Below, piece by piece: positions 25,648 to 33,255 of a stretch of 64,000 nt of DNA. The notes under the pieces were generated by a model. That model saw only the letters and a program-made list of their open reading frames with translations. It had not been told where the DNA came from and searched no databases. Origin of the DNA: Geodermatophilus sabuli (GTDB taxonomy: Bacteria; Actinomycetota; Actinomycetes; Mycobacteriales; Geodermatophilaceae); the NCBI RefSeq assembly GCF_010686765.1, contig NZ_JAAGWF010000030.1, forward strand, positions 1 to 64,000. The letters are read 5' to 3'. The position numbers and the translations under genes were made by a program. Positions within the stretch are counted from its first letter, which is position 1; every line of letters begins with the position of its first letter.

Positions 25648-26205
25648 ATGCGTCTGCCCGGCCGTTACCCCGGCACTGCTCGGCCGATCGTCACCTACGG
25701 CAGCGATCCGGTGCTGCACCGGCCGTGCGCGCCGGTCACCGAGTTCGGCCGGGACCTGCGCCGGCTGGTCCTCGACATGTTCGCCTCCATGGAGGCCGCC
25801 GACGGCGTCGGCCTGGCCGCCAACCAGATCGGCGTCGACGCGCGGGTGTTCGTCATCGACTGCCCCGACGCCGAGGGGGAGGACGTCGTCGGCTACGTGG
25901 TCAACCCGGTGCTGACCCTGCCGGACCCGCGCGAGGGCGAGCCGGCCGAGGAGGTCACCGACGAGGGCTGCCTGTCGGTGCCCGGGCCCTACGCGGAGCT
26001 GGCCCGCGCCTTCCGTGCCCGGGTGGACGGCGTCGACCTGGCCGGTGACCCCGTCTCGATCGAGGCGACCGGGATGGCGGCGCGCTGCCTGCAGCACGAG
26101 GTCGACCACCTCGAGGGGACCGTCTACGTCGACCGGCTCGACGCCGGGACGCGGACGCGGCTGCTGGCGGAGGCGGCCGGTCCGGCCGGTGAGCTGCCCG
26201 CGTGA
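25648..26205 (+). CDS. def: Peptide deformylase
   Basis: A 185-residue PDF that removes the formyl group from nascent proteins. All three active-site motifs are present: GVGLAANQIG, EGCLS and QHEVDHLEG, with the metal ligands Cys, His and His. The length matches actinobacterial PDF. The ATG lies eight bases after TAGGAT (25634-25639), suggesting a leaderless transcript. It is not linked here to fmt, its common partner. Confidence 0.95.
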   Translation: MRLPGRYPGTARPIVTYGSDPVLHRPCAPVTEFGRDLRRLVLDMFASMEAADGVGLAANQIGVDARVFVIDCPDAEGEDVVGYVVNPVLTLPDPREGEPAEEVTDEGCLSVPGPYAELARAFRARVDGVDLAGDPVSIEATGMAARCLQHEVDHLEGTVYVDRLDAGTRTRLLAEAAGPAGELPA

Positions 26206-26224
26206 GGCTGCCGCGGGCGCGGGG

Positions 26225-26614
26225 TCAGGCGCTGGGCCAGAACGCCCAGGCGGTCAGCCACACCGTGCCGACCGTCAGGACCATGGCGACCGGCACGTGC
26301 AGCGCGATGTCGCCGGAGCTGCCCAGGGCGGCCTGGACGAACGTGAGCACGAAGACGACGGCGGCCAGGGCGGCCGGCCACCAGACCCGGGTCGAGCGGC
26401 CCTCGAGGACGGTGGCCGCCAGGATCAGGAAGGTGGCCACGTGGAGGGCGATCGCGCCGGCCCCGTGACCTCCGAGGGCGTCCTCCCCGGTGACGAGCTG
26501 ACCGGCCGAGAAGAACTGCCAGATCAGCACGAGCACGGAGAGCACGGTGGCGGCCTGGGCGAACCGGATGGCCGTCGTCGGGGCGGCGACGGCGGTGTCG
26601 CGGGTCCGGGTCAT
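26225..26614 (-). CDS. Hypothetical four-helix membrane protein
   Basis: A 129-residue protein with four transmembrane helices. Histidines recur at helix ends (GGHGAGAIALHVATFLI and GSSGDIALHVPVAMVL), a repeat that hints at a duplicated two-helix unit and perhaps heme or metal binding. Family not recognised. The ATG at 26614 follows GGAGGACCC. It converges with def. Confidence 0.65.
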   Translation of the reverse strand: MTRTRDTAVAAPTTAIRFAQAATVLSVLVLIWQFFSAGQLVTGEDALGGHGAGAIALHVATFLILAATVLEGRSTRVWWPAALAAVVFVLTFVQAALGSSGDIALHVPVAMVLTVGTVWLTAWAFWPSA

Positions 26615-26832
26615 CGGGTCCTCCGGGTTCGGTGAGGCGGAGACAGGGGCGCTTCCTTGAAGATTGAAGCAGAATCCCGTCGCGATCACCAGGGACGACT
26701 GGCGGTGCTCGGCCTGGACGGCACGCTGGTCACTCCGTCCCCGTGCCGCCGCCGCCCATGGAGGGCACCACCCGGCGTGCTGGCCGTGGCCACCGGCGAG
26801 CCGGCCTCCTTCGCCGTCCGCGACCGCCCGGG
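26615..26832. other. Intergenic region with TTGAAG direct repeat
   Basis: A 218-base gap between the start of the four-helix protein gene (minus) and the end of the MFS gene. It contains an AT-rich patch with two direct copies of TTGAAG one base apart (about 26656-26668), a possible regulator site for the minus-strand gene. The weak plus-strand frame across it shows no recognisable protein. Confidence 0.35.
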
Positions 26833-28092
26833 TCAGGCGGCGACGGGTTCGGCCTGCTCGACGGCCGCGGAGACCCGCTCCGTGCGCCGGCGGCGCAGCA
26901 GGCCCACGACGGCCACCAGCGCCAGCACGATGACGACGACCCCGTACACCTCCGCCGTCGGGCGCAGCCCGACCTCGCCCGCGACCAGGCCGGCGGCGAT
27001 CGCGGGCAGGCTGAAGGCCAGGTAGCCGACGACGAAGATGCTGGACAGCAGCCCGGCCCGCTCACCCGGCGCGACGCCCCGGGTGACGGTGCCCATCGCG
27101 CCGAGGAAGGCCGAGCCGAAGCCGAAACCGGAGAGCACCGCGCCGACGAAGAACAGCAGCACGCTGCCCGTGAGCAGCGAGGCGACGGTGCCCGTGACGC
27201 CGACGGCGAAGACCAGGCAACCGCTGAGCATCGACGTGTACGCGGGGACCCGCCACATCGTCACCGAGCCGACCGCGCCCATGCCCTGCATCGCGAGGAT
27301 CAGCAGACTGCCGACGAGGTGGTCCTCGATGCCGAAGACGTCGGCGGCGAGCGAGGGCCCGAGCGACAGGTAGAGGCCGCCCAGCGACCACATCGCGACC
27401 ACGGCCGGCAACGCCACGAGGAAGGGCCCGCGCTGCGTGGACGGCACGTGCACCTGCGGGCGGAGCGAGGCGAGCGCCCCGGGCAGCCGCGGCGAGGTCT
27501 CCGGCAGCACCAGCACCGCCGCCGCGGCGAGGGCGAAGGCCGCCGTCAGCGCCCCGAACACCCAGACGGTGGGCCGGGCGACGAACTCGACGAGCACCCC
27601 GGCGCCCACCGCGCCGAGGGAGAGCCCGACGGTCGGCGAGGCGGCGTTGAGCAGGGGCCCGAGCGGCCGGTCACGGCGCTGCAGGTCCAGCAGCATCGCG
27701 CCCAGGGTGCCGGTCAGGGCGCCGACCGACAGGCCCTGCACCACCCGCGCGGCCATCAGCCAGCCCGCGCCGTCGGCCAGCAGGAAGAGCACCATGGCGG
27801 CGACCTGCAGCAGCATCCCGGCCGCGATGACCGGCCGCCGACCCACGTGGTCGGACAGGGCGCCGACCACCAGCAGCGCGGCCAGCAGCGCGATCGCGTA
27901 GATGCCGAAGACGGTGGCGAGGACGCCGGCGGAGAAGCCGAACTGCTCCTGGTACACCCGGTACAGCGGTGAGGGCACACCCGAGGCGGCCAGCACCAGC
28001 ACGAGCAGGACGGCAGCCGCCCAGAACGCGACCGGACGCGGGACTCGGCGGGAGGGCACGACAGCTCGCAAGCCCTCCCGCCGTGGGCGCAT
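26833..28092 (-). CDS. Major facilitator superfamily transporter
   Basis: A 419-residue MFS permease with twelve predicted helices. The loop 2-3 motif is VGALSDHVGRRPVIAAG, and the second helix pair carries VFGIYAIALLAALLV. It resembles drug/metabolite:H+ antiporters of the DHA1/Bcr type. The start is uncertain between ATG 28092 and GTG 28059 (VPSRRV...). The gene begins 26 bases after the MftD-like gene, so the two are probably one transcript, and it could export or import a compound acted on by that enzyme. Confidence 0.85.
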   Translation of the reverse strand: MRPRREGLRAVVPSRRVPRPVAFWAAAVLLVLVLAASGVPSPLYRVYQEQFGFSAGVLATVFGIYAIALLAALLVVGALSDHVGRRPVIAAGMLLQVAAMVLFLLADGAGWLMAARVVQGLSVGALTGTLGAMLLDLQRRDRPLGPLLNAASPTVGLSLGAVGAGVLVEFVARPTVWVFGALTAAFALAAAAVLVLPETSPRLPGALASLRPQVHVPSTQRGPFLVALPAVVAMWSLGGLYLSLGPSLAADVFGIEDHLVGSLLILAMQGMGAVGSVTMWRVPAYTSMLSGCLVFAVGVTGTVASLLTGSVLLFFVGAVLSGFGFGSAFLGAMGTVTRGVAPGERAGLLSSIFVVGYLAFSLPAIAAGLVAGEVGLRPTAEVYGVVVIVLALVAVVGLLRRRRTERVSAAVEQAEPVAA

Positions 28093-28118
28093 TCCCGGCG
28101 CCCGGCGGGTCGGCCGGC

Positions 28119-29288
28119 TCAGTCCCGGGTGAAGCCGGGCGGGACGATGACGTCCTCGCGGGTGAGGTCGTGCACCGAGGACTTCCCGAGGCCCAGCAGT
28201 GCCTCGTCGATGCCCGAGCGCAGGATCGACAGCACGTTCTGCACGCCGCGCTCGCCGCCCGCGGCCATGCCCCACAGGTAGGCGCGGCCGATCATGACGG
28301 CCTTGGCGCCCAGGGCCATCGCCTTCACCACGTCGGCGCCACGCCGGACCCCGCCGTCCATCACGACCTCGACCTGGTCGCCGACGGCGTCGACGATCCC
28401 GGGCAGCGAGCGGATCGCGCCGGGCGTGCTGTCCAGGTTGTTGCCGCCGTGGGTGGAGACGGAGATGGCGCTGACCCCGGCGTCGACCGCGCGACGGGCG
28501 TCGTCGACCCGCGTCACGCCCTTGAGCATGAACGGGCCGCCCCACTGCTCGCGCAGCCACGCGACGTCCTCCCACCGGGGCAGCGCGGTGCCCATCCACT
28601 CGCCGTAGGCGCCGAAGAAGTTCGGCGGCTCCTGGCCGTCGAGCGCCAGGTTCGGCACGCTGAGCTCGGGGATGGCGCCGGTCCGCAGGTAGGTGGCCAG
28701 CCAGCGCGGCTTGCGCAGCACCTCGGGCGCGAACTTCAGCGCGTTCTTGACGTCGATCTTCTCGGGGATCGGCGGGCTGCCCCAGTCGCGCCGGGAGGCG
28801 AACGACCAGTCCAGGGTCATGATCAGGCCCTTGGCGCCGGCGGCGCGGGCGCGCTCGGCCCGGGCGAGGATGGTCTCGCGCGAGCCCACCCAGTACATCT
28901 GGAAGAACAGCTTCGAGTGCGCGGCGCCGACCTCCTCGACCGGCTTGCTGGCGAACGAGGACAGCCCCATCGCCACGTCCTCGGCCGCGGCCGCGCGGGC
29001 GACGGCGACCTCGCCGTCGGGGTGCACCGCCTGGACGCCGGTGGGCGAGATGAGCACCGGCATGGACATCTCCTGGCCCATGACCGTGGTCGCCGTCTCC
29101 CGCTTGGCGGCCAGGTCGGCCACGTGCGGGCGCCAGGCGAGCTCGTCGAAGGCGGCGACGTTGTCGTTCGCCGTCAGGCCCTTCTCGGTGCCGGCGACCA
29201 GCGCCAGGTACACCGACCGCGGCAACCGCTTCTTCGCGCGGTGCTGGGCCTCCTCGACGGTCTCGAACCAGTCCTTCGTGCTCGCCAT
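28119..29288 (-). CDS. mftD: MftD-like FMN-dependent alpha-hydroxy-acid dehydrogenase family protein
   Basis: A 389-residue flavoprotein of the lactate dehydrogenase (LldD)/glycolate oxidase family. It starts ASTKDWFETVEEAQHRAKKRLP and ends VHDLTREDVIVPPGF, features shared with pre-mycofactocin synthase MftD (M. tuberculosis Rv0694) rather than respiratory LldD. The catalytic His is in STHGGNNLDSTP and the FMN-binding region is VMDGGVRRGADVVKAMALGA. MftD oxidises a cyclised Val-Tyr core in mycofactocin biosynthesis. No mftA, B, C, E or F is in the window, so this is either a detached mftD or a paralogue with another substrate. ATG after GGAGGAA. Confidence 0.85.
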   Translation of the reverse strand: MASTKDWFETVEEAQHRAKKRLPRSVYLALVAGTEKGLTANDNVAAFDELAWRPHVADLAAKRETATTVMGQEMSMPVLISPTGVQAVHPDGEVAVARAAAAEDVAMGLSSFASKPVEEVGAAHSKLFFQMYWVGSRETILARAERARAAGAKGLIMTLDWSFASRRDWGSPPIPEKIDVKNALKFAPEVLRKPRWLATYLRTGAIPELSVPNLALDGQEPPNFFGAYGEWMGTALPRWEDVAWLREQWGGPFMLKGVTRVDDARRAVDAGVSAISVSTHGGNNLDSTPGAIRSLPGIVDAVGDQVEVVMDGGVRRGADVVKAMALGAKAVMIGRAYLWGMAAGGERGVQNVLSILRSGIDEALLGLGKSSVHDLTREDVIVPPGFTRD

Positions 29289-29366
29289 GGGTTCCTCCGG
29301 GTGCGCTGCCGACCGGCGGCGCGGACCGGGTGAGAACCGGTGACGCCCGCCACGTTCCGAGCCATG

Positions 29367-29382
29367 GTGCCAGGGGTGGCAC
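29367..29382. promoter_or_regulatory. Palindrome GTGCCA-GGGG-TGGCAC upstream of the mftD-like gene
   Basis: Perfect six-base arms with a four-base centre, 79 bases before the start codon of the mftD-like gene and within the 136-base gap to the next gene. It is likely an operator for the mftD-MFS transcript; the regulator is unknown. Confidence 0.5.
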
Positions 29383-29424
29383 TCAGTGTCACGCGGGTCT
29401 TCCCGCTGCCGGAAAGGGGAGGGC

Positions 29425-30114
29425 TCAGCGCGCCCGAGGGGCGTCCAGGGCCATCCACACCTGGCGCCGGTCGGTCCGTGTGTGGACCCGGGCCATCGCC
29501 TCCACCCGCCGGCGCTGGTCGGCGGTCGCGGTGCGCTGCACGACCGCGACCTCGGCGTCCCGCATCGCCTGCTCGGCCGCGACCTCCTCGGGCGTCGAGG
29601 GCCGTTCGTCGAGGACCTCGCCCGGCTCACCGGTGGTGGGCCGGGCGTAGGGGCTCTCCGGCGGCAGGTTCCCGCTGACCCGGCCGTAGGTGCCCAGGAG
29701 CAGGAGGACCAGGCCCGCGACGACGGAGAACGCGACGTTGGGCAGCTCGAAGGCGAGGACGTTGAGGCCCGTGCGCAGCACGGCGAGGTTCGCCAGGGCC
29801 GAGAGCAGGAAGAGCGCGCCGACGACGATCATCACCGTGGAGGCGATGCGGGGCCCGCGGGCCGCGGCGGTGAACAGCACGACGGCGGTGGCCACCGAGA
29901 TGGCCGACAGCAGGCCGTTGGAGGACAGGCCGAGGACCTGCTCGCCCTCGGTGGAGAAGAAGTCGAGCCCGCCGGCGAAGCCGAGCAGGCCGAAGGTGGC
30001 GATGACCAGGCCGACGACGACGGCGCCGATCCGGTGGACCACCAGCACGGGGCTGCCGGCGGCCGGCTCGGCCGGGGCGTCGGGGTGCGGCTGGGGCCGG
30101 GGACTCAGGGCCAT
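29425..30114 (-). CDS. DUF4383-type membrane protein
   Basis: A 229-residue protein with four transmembrane helices (about 25-150, including HRIGAVVVGLVIATFGLLGF and RIASTVMIVVGALFLLSALANL), the DUF4383 pattern, and then a charged tail with a predicted helix (STPEEVAAEQAMRDAEVAVVQ). Function unknown. The start ATG at 30114 lies downstream of a pair of overlapping hairpins that separate it from the PLP-enzyme gene. Confidence 0.75.
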   Translation of the reverse strand: MALSPRPQPHPDAPAEPAAGSPVLVVHRIGAVVVGLVIATFGLLGFAGGLDFFSTEGEQVLGLSSNGLLSAISVATAVVLFTAAARGPRIASTVMIVVGALFLLSALANLAVLRTGLNVLAFELPNVAFSVVAGLVLLLLGTYGRVSGNLPPESPYARPTTGEPGEVLDERPSTPEEVAAEQAMRDAEVAVVQRTATADQRRRVEAMARVHTRTDRRQVWMALDAPRAR

Positions 30115-30143
30115 GGGGGCGCTCCTGGGGAGAGGCGGTGGTA

Positions 30144-30173
30144 CCCGGTCTTCCGACCGGGCGAGTCGCCCGG
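30144..30173. terminator. Two overlapping hairpins
   Basis: CCCGGTC-TTCC-GACCGGG (30144-30161, UUCC tetraloop) overlaps CCGGGCGA-G-TCGCCCGG (30157-30173). The two cannot form together. They lie just after the PLP-enzyme gene and before the DUF4383 gene on the minus strand, so a terminator or attenuator-like switch is plausible; there is no U tract. Confidence 0.55.
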
Positions 30174-30193
30174 ATGCAGTCCTGGTCGACGCG

Positions 30194-31144
30194 CTACGCG
30201 TGTGCGAGGAGCTCGGCGGCCAGTTCCCGGGCGACCGGGTGGCCGAAGAGGCCCGGCAGCCCACCGGTGTGCAGGAACACCGTCCGCTCGCCGGGTCGGA
30301 TGCTGCCGTCGGCCACGGCGGCGGCCAGCCCGGCCAGGGCCTTGGCCGTGTAGACGGGGTCGAGCAGCAGCCCCTCGGTGCGGGCGGCGGTGCGCATGGC
30401 CGCCATCGCCGCGGGCGTGAGGACGCCGTAGCCGTCACCGGCCTGGTCACGGCGCAACCGCAGCGGGCCGGGGGAGTGACCCAGGGCGGCCACCAGACCG
30501 GCCACCCGCTCGGTGGGATCGGGTACCGCCGCGGTGTCCACGCCCAGCACCCGGTCGGCGCCGAGCCCCGCGACCAGGCCGGCCATCGTCCCGCCGGAGC
30601 CGACGGCCACCACCACGTGCGCGGCGTCGGGTGCCTGCTCGGCGAGTTCCGCGGCGCAGGCCAGGTAGGCCCGCGCGCCCGTGGGGGAGGAGCCGCCCAG
30701 GGGCAGGACGGCGGGCACCTGCCCCTCGGCACGCAGCTGCTCGGCCACCTCGGCCACCCGGTGGTCGAGCTCGTCGCCGTCGACGTCCCCCGCGGCCACC
30801 ACCCGGGCACCCAGCAGCTCCTCGAGGGCGAGGTTGCCGGGGTGCTCGGCGGTCGGCGTCCCGCCCAGCACGAGGACGGCGCCCAGCCCGCAGCGGGCGG
30901 CCGCGGCCGCCGTCATCCGCGCGTGGTTGCTCTGGGCGCCGCCGCTGGTGACCAGCACCGTGGCCCCGGCGGAGCGGGCGTCGGCCACGAGGTGTTCCAG
31001 CTTGCGCACCTTGTTGCCGCCGCCGAAGTCCGTGAGGTCGTCCCGCTTGACCGCCAGGTCGCCGGCGCCCAGGCCCAGCGCGGCGGCCAGCCGCGGTGCG
31101 GGGTCCAGCGGGGTGGGCCAGTGCGACAGGGTGAGGGGGGTCAT
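30194..31144 (-). CDS. D-cysteine desulfhydrase / ACC-deaminase-family PLP enzyme
   Basis: A 316-residue fold-type-II PLP enzyme. The PLP lysine lies in FGGGNKVRKLEHLVADA, the SGGAQSNHARM motif binds substrate carboxylate, and GSGGTMAGL contacts the PLP phosphate. The family contains D-cysteine desulfhydrase and ACC deaminase, which sequence alone does not separate reliably; desulfhydrase is the commoner function. ATG at 31144. Divergent from a TPR protein, 50 bases away. Confidence 0.82.
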   Translation of the reverse strand: MTPLTLSHWPTPLDPAPRLAAALGLGAGDLAVKRDDLTDFGGGNKVRKLEHLVADARSAGATVLVTSGGAQSNHARMTAAAAARCGLGAVLVLGGTPTAEHPGNLALEELLGARVVAAGDVDGDELDHRVAEVAEQLRAEGQVPAVLPLGGSSPTGARAYLACAAELAEQAPDAAHVVVAVGSGGTMAGLVAGLGADRVLGVDTAAVPDPTERVAGLVAALGHSPGPLRLRRDQAGDGYGVLTPAAMAAMRTAARTEGLLLDPVYTAKALAGLAAAVADGSIRPGERTVFLHTGGLPGLFGHPVARELAAELLAHA

Positions 31145-31194
31145 GGCGCGATCCTGCCCGGGAAGCCCGGCGCCGTCCGCGCCGTTCCCCCGTC

Positions 31195-31524
31195 ATGGAC
31201 CGCACGTTCGAGATCGACCTGCACTCGGAGTTCCTGCGCGCCGACCTGTTCCTCTCCATGGGGCAGCCGATCGAGGCGGCCAAGGTGCTCGCGCCCGTGG
31301 TGGCGGCCGAGCCCGGCAACGAGGCCGCGCTCGAGTTGCTCGCGCGCGCCTACTTCGGGTCCGCCCAGCTCGGTCGCGCCGAGGAGGCGCTGACCCGGCT
31401 GGTCGTGCTGGCGCCGGCCAACGGCTGGGCCCGCCGGGCGCTGGCCCGCACGCTGGAGCGGCAGAGCCGGGGCGACGAGGCGGTGCCGCACCACCGGATG
31501 GCCGATGCCCTCGGCGCCGAGTAG
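31195..31524 (+). CDS. Tetratricopeptide-repeat protein
   Basis: A 109-residue all-helical protein with about two to three TPR units: LRADLFLSMGQPIEAAKVLAPVV, then GNEAALELLARAYFGSAQLGRAEEALTRLV and NGWARRALARTLERQ. A protein-interaction scaffold without enzymatic domain. ATG start; no operon partner. Confidence 0.8.
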   Translation: MDRTFEIDLHSEFLRADLFLSMGQPIEAAKVLAPVVAAEPGNEAALELLARAYFGSAQLGRAEEALTRLVVLAPANGWARRALARTLERQSRGDEAVPHHRMADALGAE

Positions 31525-31614
31525 CCCTCTGTACGCGAGGTCGCTGGGCCCGCGGCCGGCCACGTCCGCGCAGGTCCGTGCATCGACCCGGCGTCCCCGG
31601 GGTACGGGCCCGAC

Positions 31615-31839
31615 ATGAGCATCCTCGGACGACTGATGGGTACGGCAGAGAACACTGCTCGCAACGCCGCGCGTGGCGGACGCACCACAGGGCGCAGCGT
31701 GGGGCGCACCACGGGCCGGGCGACGACGGGGCGCGGCTACGGCCGCAGCATGCCCCGCAGCACCGGCCGCGGCCGGGCCACGCCCGCCGCCTCGGGTGGC
31801 CTCGGCGGCATGCTCAGCGGCCTGCTGCGCCGCCGCTGA
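31615..31839 (+). CDS. Small Arg/Gly/Thr-rich low-complexity protein
   Basis: A 74-residue, very basic protein. Residues 20-55 are repeats of the pattern T-T/S-G-R and G-R (GRTTGRSVGRTTGRATTGRG), like an RGG-box nucleic-acid-binding tail, flanked by short hydrophobic ends (MSILGRLMGTAEN and GGLGGMLSGLLRR). I do not recognise it. The ATG is preceded by a weak TACGGG; codons follow the local third-base bias, supporting that it is translated. Confidence 0.5.
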   Translation: MSILGRLMGTAENTARNAARGGRTTGRSVGRTTGRATTGRGYGRSMPRSTGRGRATPAASGGLGGMLSGLLRRR

Positions 31840-31842
31840 CGG

Positions 31843-32622
31843 TCAGGGGACGACGGCCGCGGCCACCAGCAGGGTGGCCGCGGCTGCCGTCTCGCCCACG
31901 GCGCCCATGACGTCGCCGGTCACCCCGCCCAGGCGGGCGCGTGCCCGGCGCAGCACCACCTCGGCCGCGACCAGGCCGGCGAGGACGCTGCCGCAGACCC
32001 GACCGGCGAGTGGCCAGTCCCCGCCTGCGCCGGCCAGCACCAGCCCCGCGGTGGCCAGCGCCCACCCGGCGAGCCAGGTCCTCGACACCGTCCCCGCGAC
32101 GGCTCGCCCGAGCGACGAGCCCTCGGCCACCGGGACGCCCCGCAGGCCGGTGCGCGCCATGGCGAGCCGCGCGGTGAGCACCGCGGTCCACACCGGGAGC
32201 CAGCCGTCCGCCGTCCCCAGCAGGGCTGCCGCGCAGCTGATCTGCAGGAGGACGGTCAGCAGCAGGGTGAGGACGCCGAACGGCCCGACGTCCCCCTGAC
32301 GCATCACCTGCAGCGCCCGCTCCCGCCCGCGCAGCGGTCCCAGACCGTCGGCGGTGTCGGCGAGACCGTCCAGGTGCAGACCGCGGGTGAGCGCGGCCAG
32401 GGCGGCCACGCCCAGCACCGCGCCCACCAGTGGGGAGACCAGGCGCGCACCGGCGACCGCGATGCCGGTCGCCACCCCGCCCAGCACCAGCCCGACCAGC
32501 GGCGCCCACGGCAGGACCCCGCGGGTGGACGACGCCGCCCGCGCCGGCACCGGGAGCACCGTGAGCAGGGCGGCGGACTCGAGCGGCCCGGTCCACCGCG
32601 ACCGTCGGTCGCCCGCGTTCAC
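31843..32622 (-). CDS. cobS: Adenosylcobinamide-GDP ribazoletransferase (cobalamin synthase)
   Basis: A 259-residue membrane enzyme that joins alpha-ribazole to adenosylcobinamide-GDP. The family motif LHLDGLADTADGLG is near residue 82 and GDVGPFGV follows; there are about six transmembrane helices. Next to a phosphatase that could be CobC. GTG start at 32622. Its product requires CobT (11880-12974) and CobU (54954-56294), both elsewhere in the window. Confidence 0.93.
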   Translation of the reverse strand: MNAGDRRSRWTGPLESAALLTVLPVPARAASSTRGVLPWAPLVGLVLGGVATGIAVAGARLVSPLVGAVLGVAALAALTRGLHLDGLADTADGLGPLRGRERALQVMRQGDVGPFGVLTLLLTVLLQISCAAALLGTADGWLPVWTAVLTARLAMARTGLRGVPVAEGSSLGRAVAGTVSRTWLAGWALATAGLVLAGAGGDWPLAGRVCGSVLAGLVAAEVVLRRARARLGGVTGDVMGAVGETAAAATLLVAAAVVP

Positions 32623-32641
32623 CGCGGGGCGAGCCGAGGGC

Positions 32642-33193
32642 TCACAGGTCCAGCTCCAGCCGGGTCACCGAGCCGTTGGGCGGGGTCACGGCAGGCAACG
32701 CGTCCGGCCCGAGGCCGGCGGCGACGGCCTGTGCGGCCCGGATGGTGTCGCCGTGGGTGACCAGGGCGATGACCTCCGCGGGTCGCTCGGCACAGAGGTG
32801 CTCGAGGAACGCACCGACCCGGCCGTGCAGTTCGGCCAGGCTCTCCCCACCCTCGGCGGCCCAGTGCGGATCGGTCCAGTCGACCACGTCCCAGAGCTCG
32901 CGGGAGGGTCGGCCCTCCAGCACGCCGTAGCCCTGCTCGCGGAGCGCGGGCGTGGTGGTGGACGGCAGGCCGGTCGCGCGGGCGCAGTGCTCCGCGGTCT
33001 GCACCGCCCGCCGCAGGTCGCTGGAGACGAGCAGCTCGGGTCGCAGGCTGGCCAGCTCGCTTGCGGCGCGGGCGGCCTGGGCGTGACCGAGCTCGGTCAG
33101 CGGCACGTGCGCCGTCTGGCCCTGCATGAGGCCCGCGGCGTTCCACTCGCTCTGTCCGTGGCGGACGAGGAGCAGGGACAGCAGCTTGGCCAT
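32642..33193 (-). CDS. Histidine phosphatase family protein, possible alpha-ribazole phosphatase (CobC)
   Basis: A 183-residue branch-1 histidine phosphatase: LLVRHGQSEWN holds the phosphohistidine, ELWDVVDW and GGESLAELHGRV the acid region, and VTHGD the second histidine. CobC removes phosphate from alpha-ribazole phosphate or adenosylcobalamin phosphate. The only support for that role is the gene immediately downstream being cobS, 19 bases away. A general phosphoglycerate-mutase-like phosphatase is the alternative. ATG ten bases after TACGCT. Confidence 0.8.
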   Translation of the reverse strand: MAKLLSLLLVRHGQSEWNAAGLMQGQTAHVPLTELGHAQAARAASELASLRPELLVSSDLRRAVQTAEHCARATGLPSTTTPALREQGYGVLEGRPSRELWDVVDWTDPHWAAEGGESLAELHGRVGAFLEHLCAERPAEVIALVTHGDTIRAAQAVAAGLGPDALPAVTPPNGSVTRLELDL

Positions 33194-33255
33194 GGTGGTC
33201 GGGAGCGTAACCAGGGAGTTCGGATCCCCGGTGGCGTGCTCGTACCGTCGTCGCC

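Noticed and set aside
26657-27025. Plus-strand frame with a HAD-like string (LGLDGTL)
   Set aside because: Too short, no further HAD motifs, and it overlaps the antisense MFS gene; chance similarity.
28119-29288. Respiratory L-lactate dehydrogenase LldD
   Set aside because: N- and C-terminal signatures fit MftD better, and no lactate permease or lldEFG-type genes are present.
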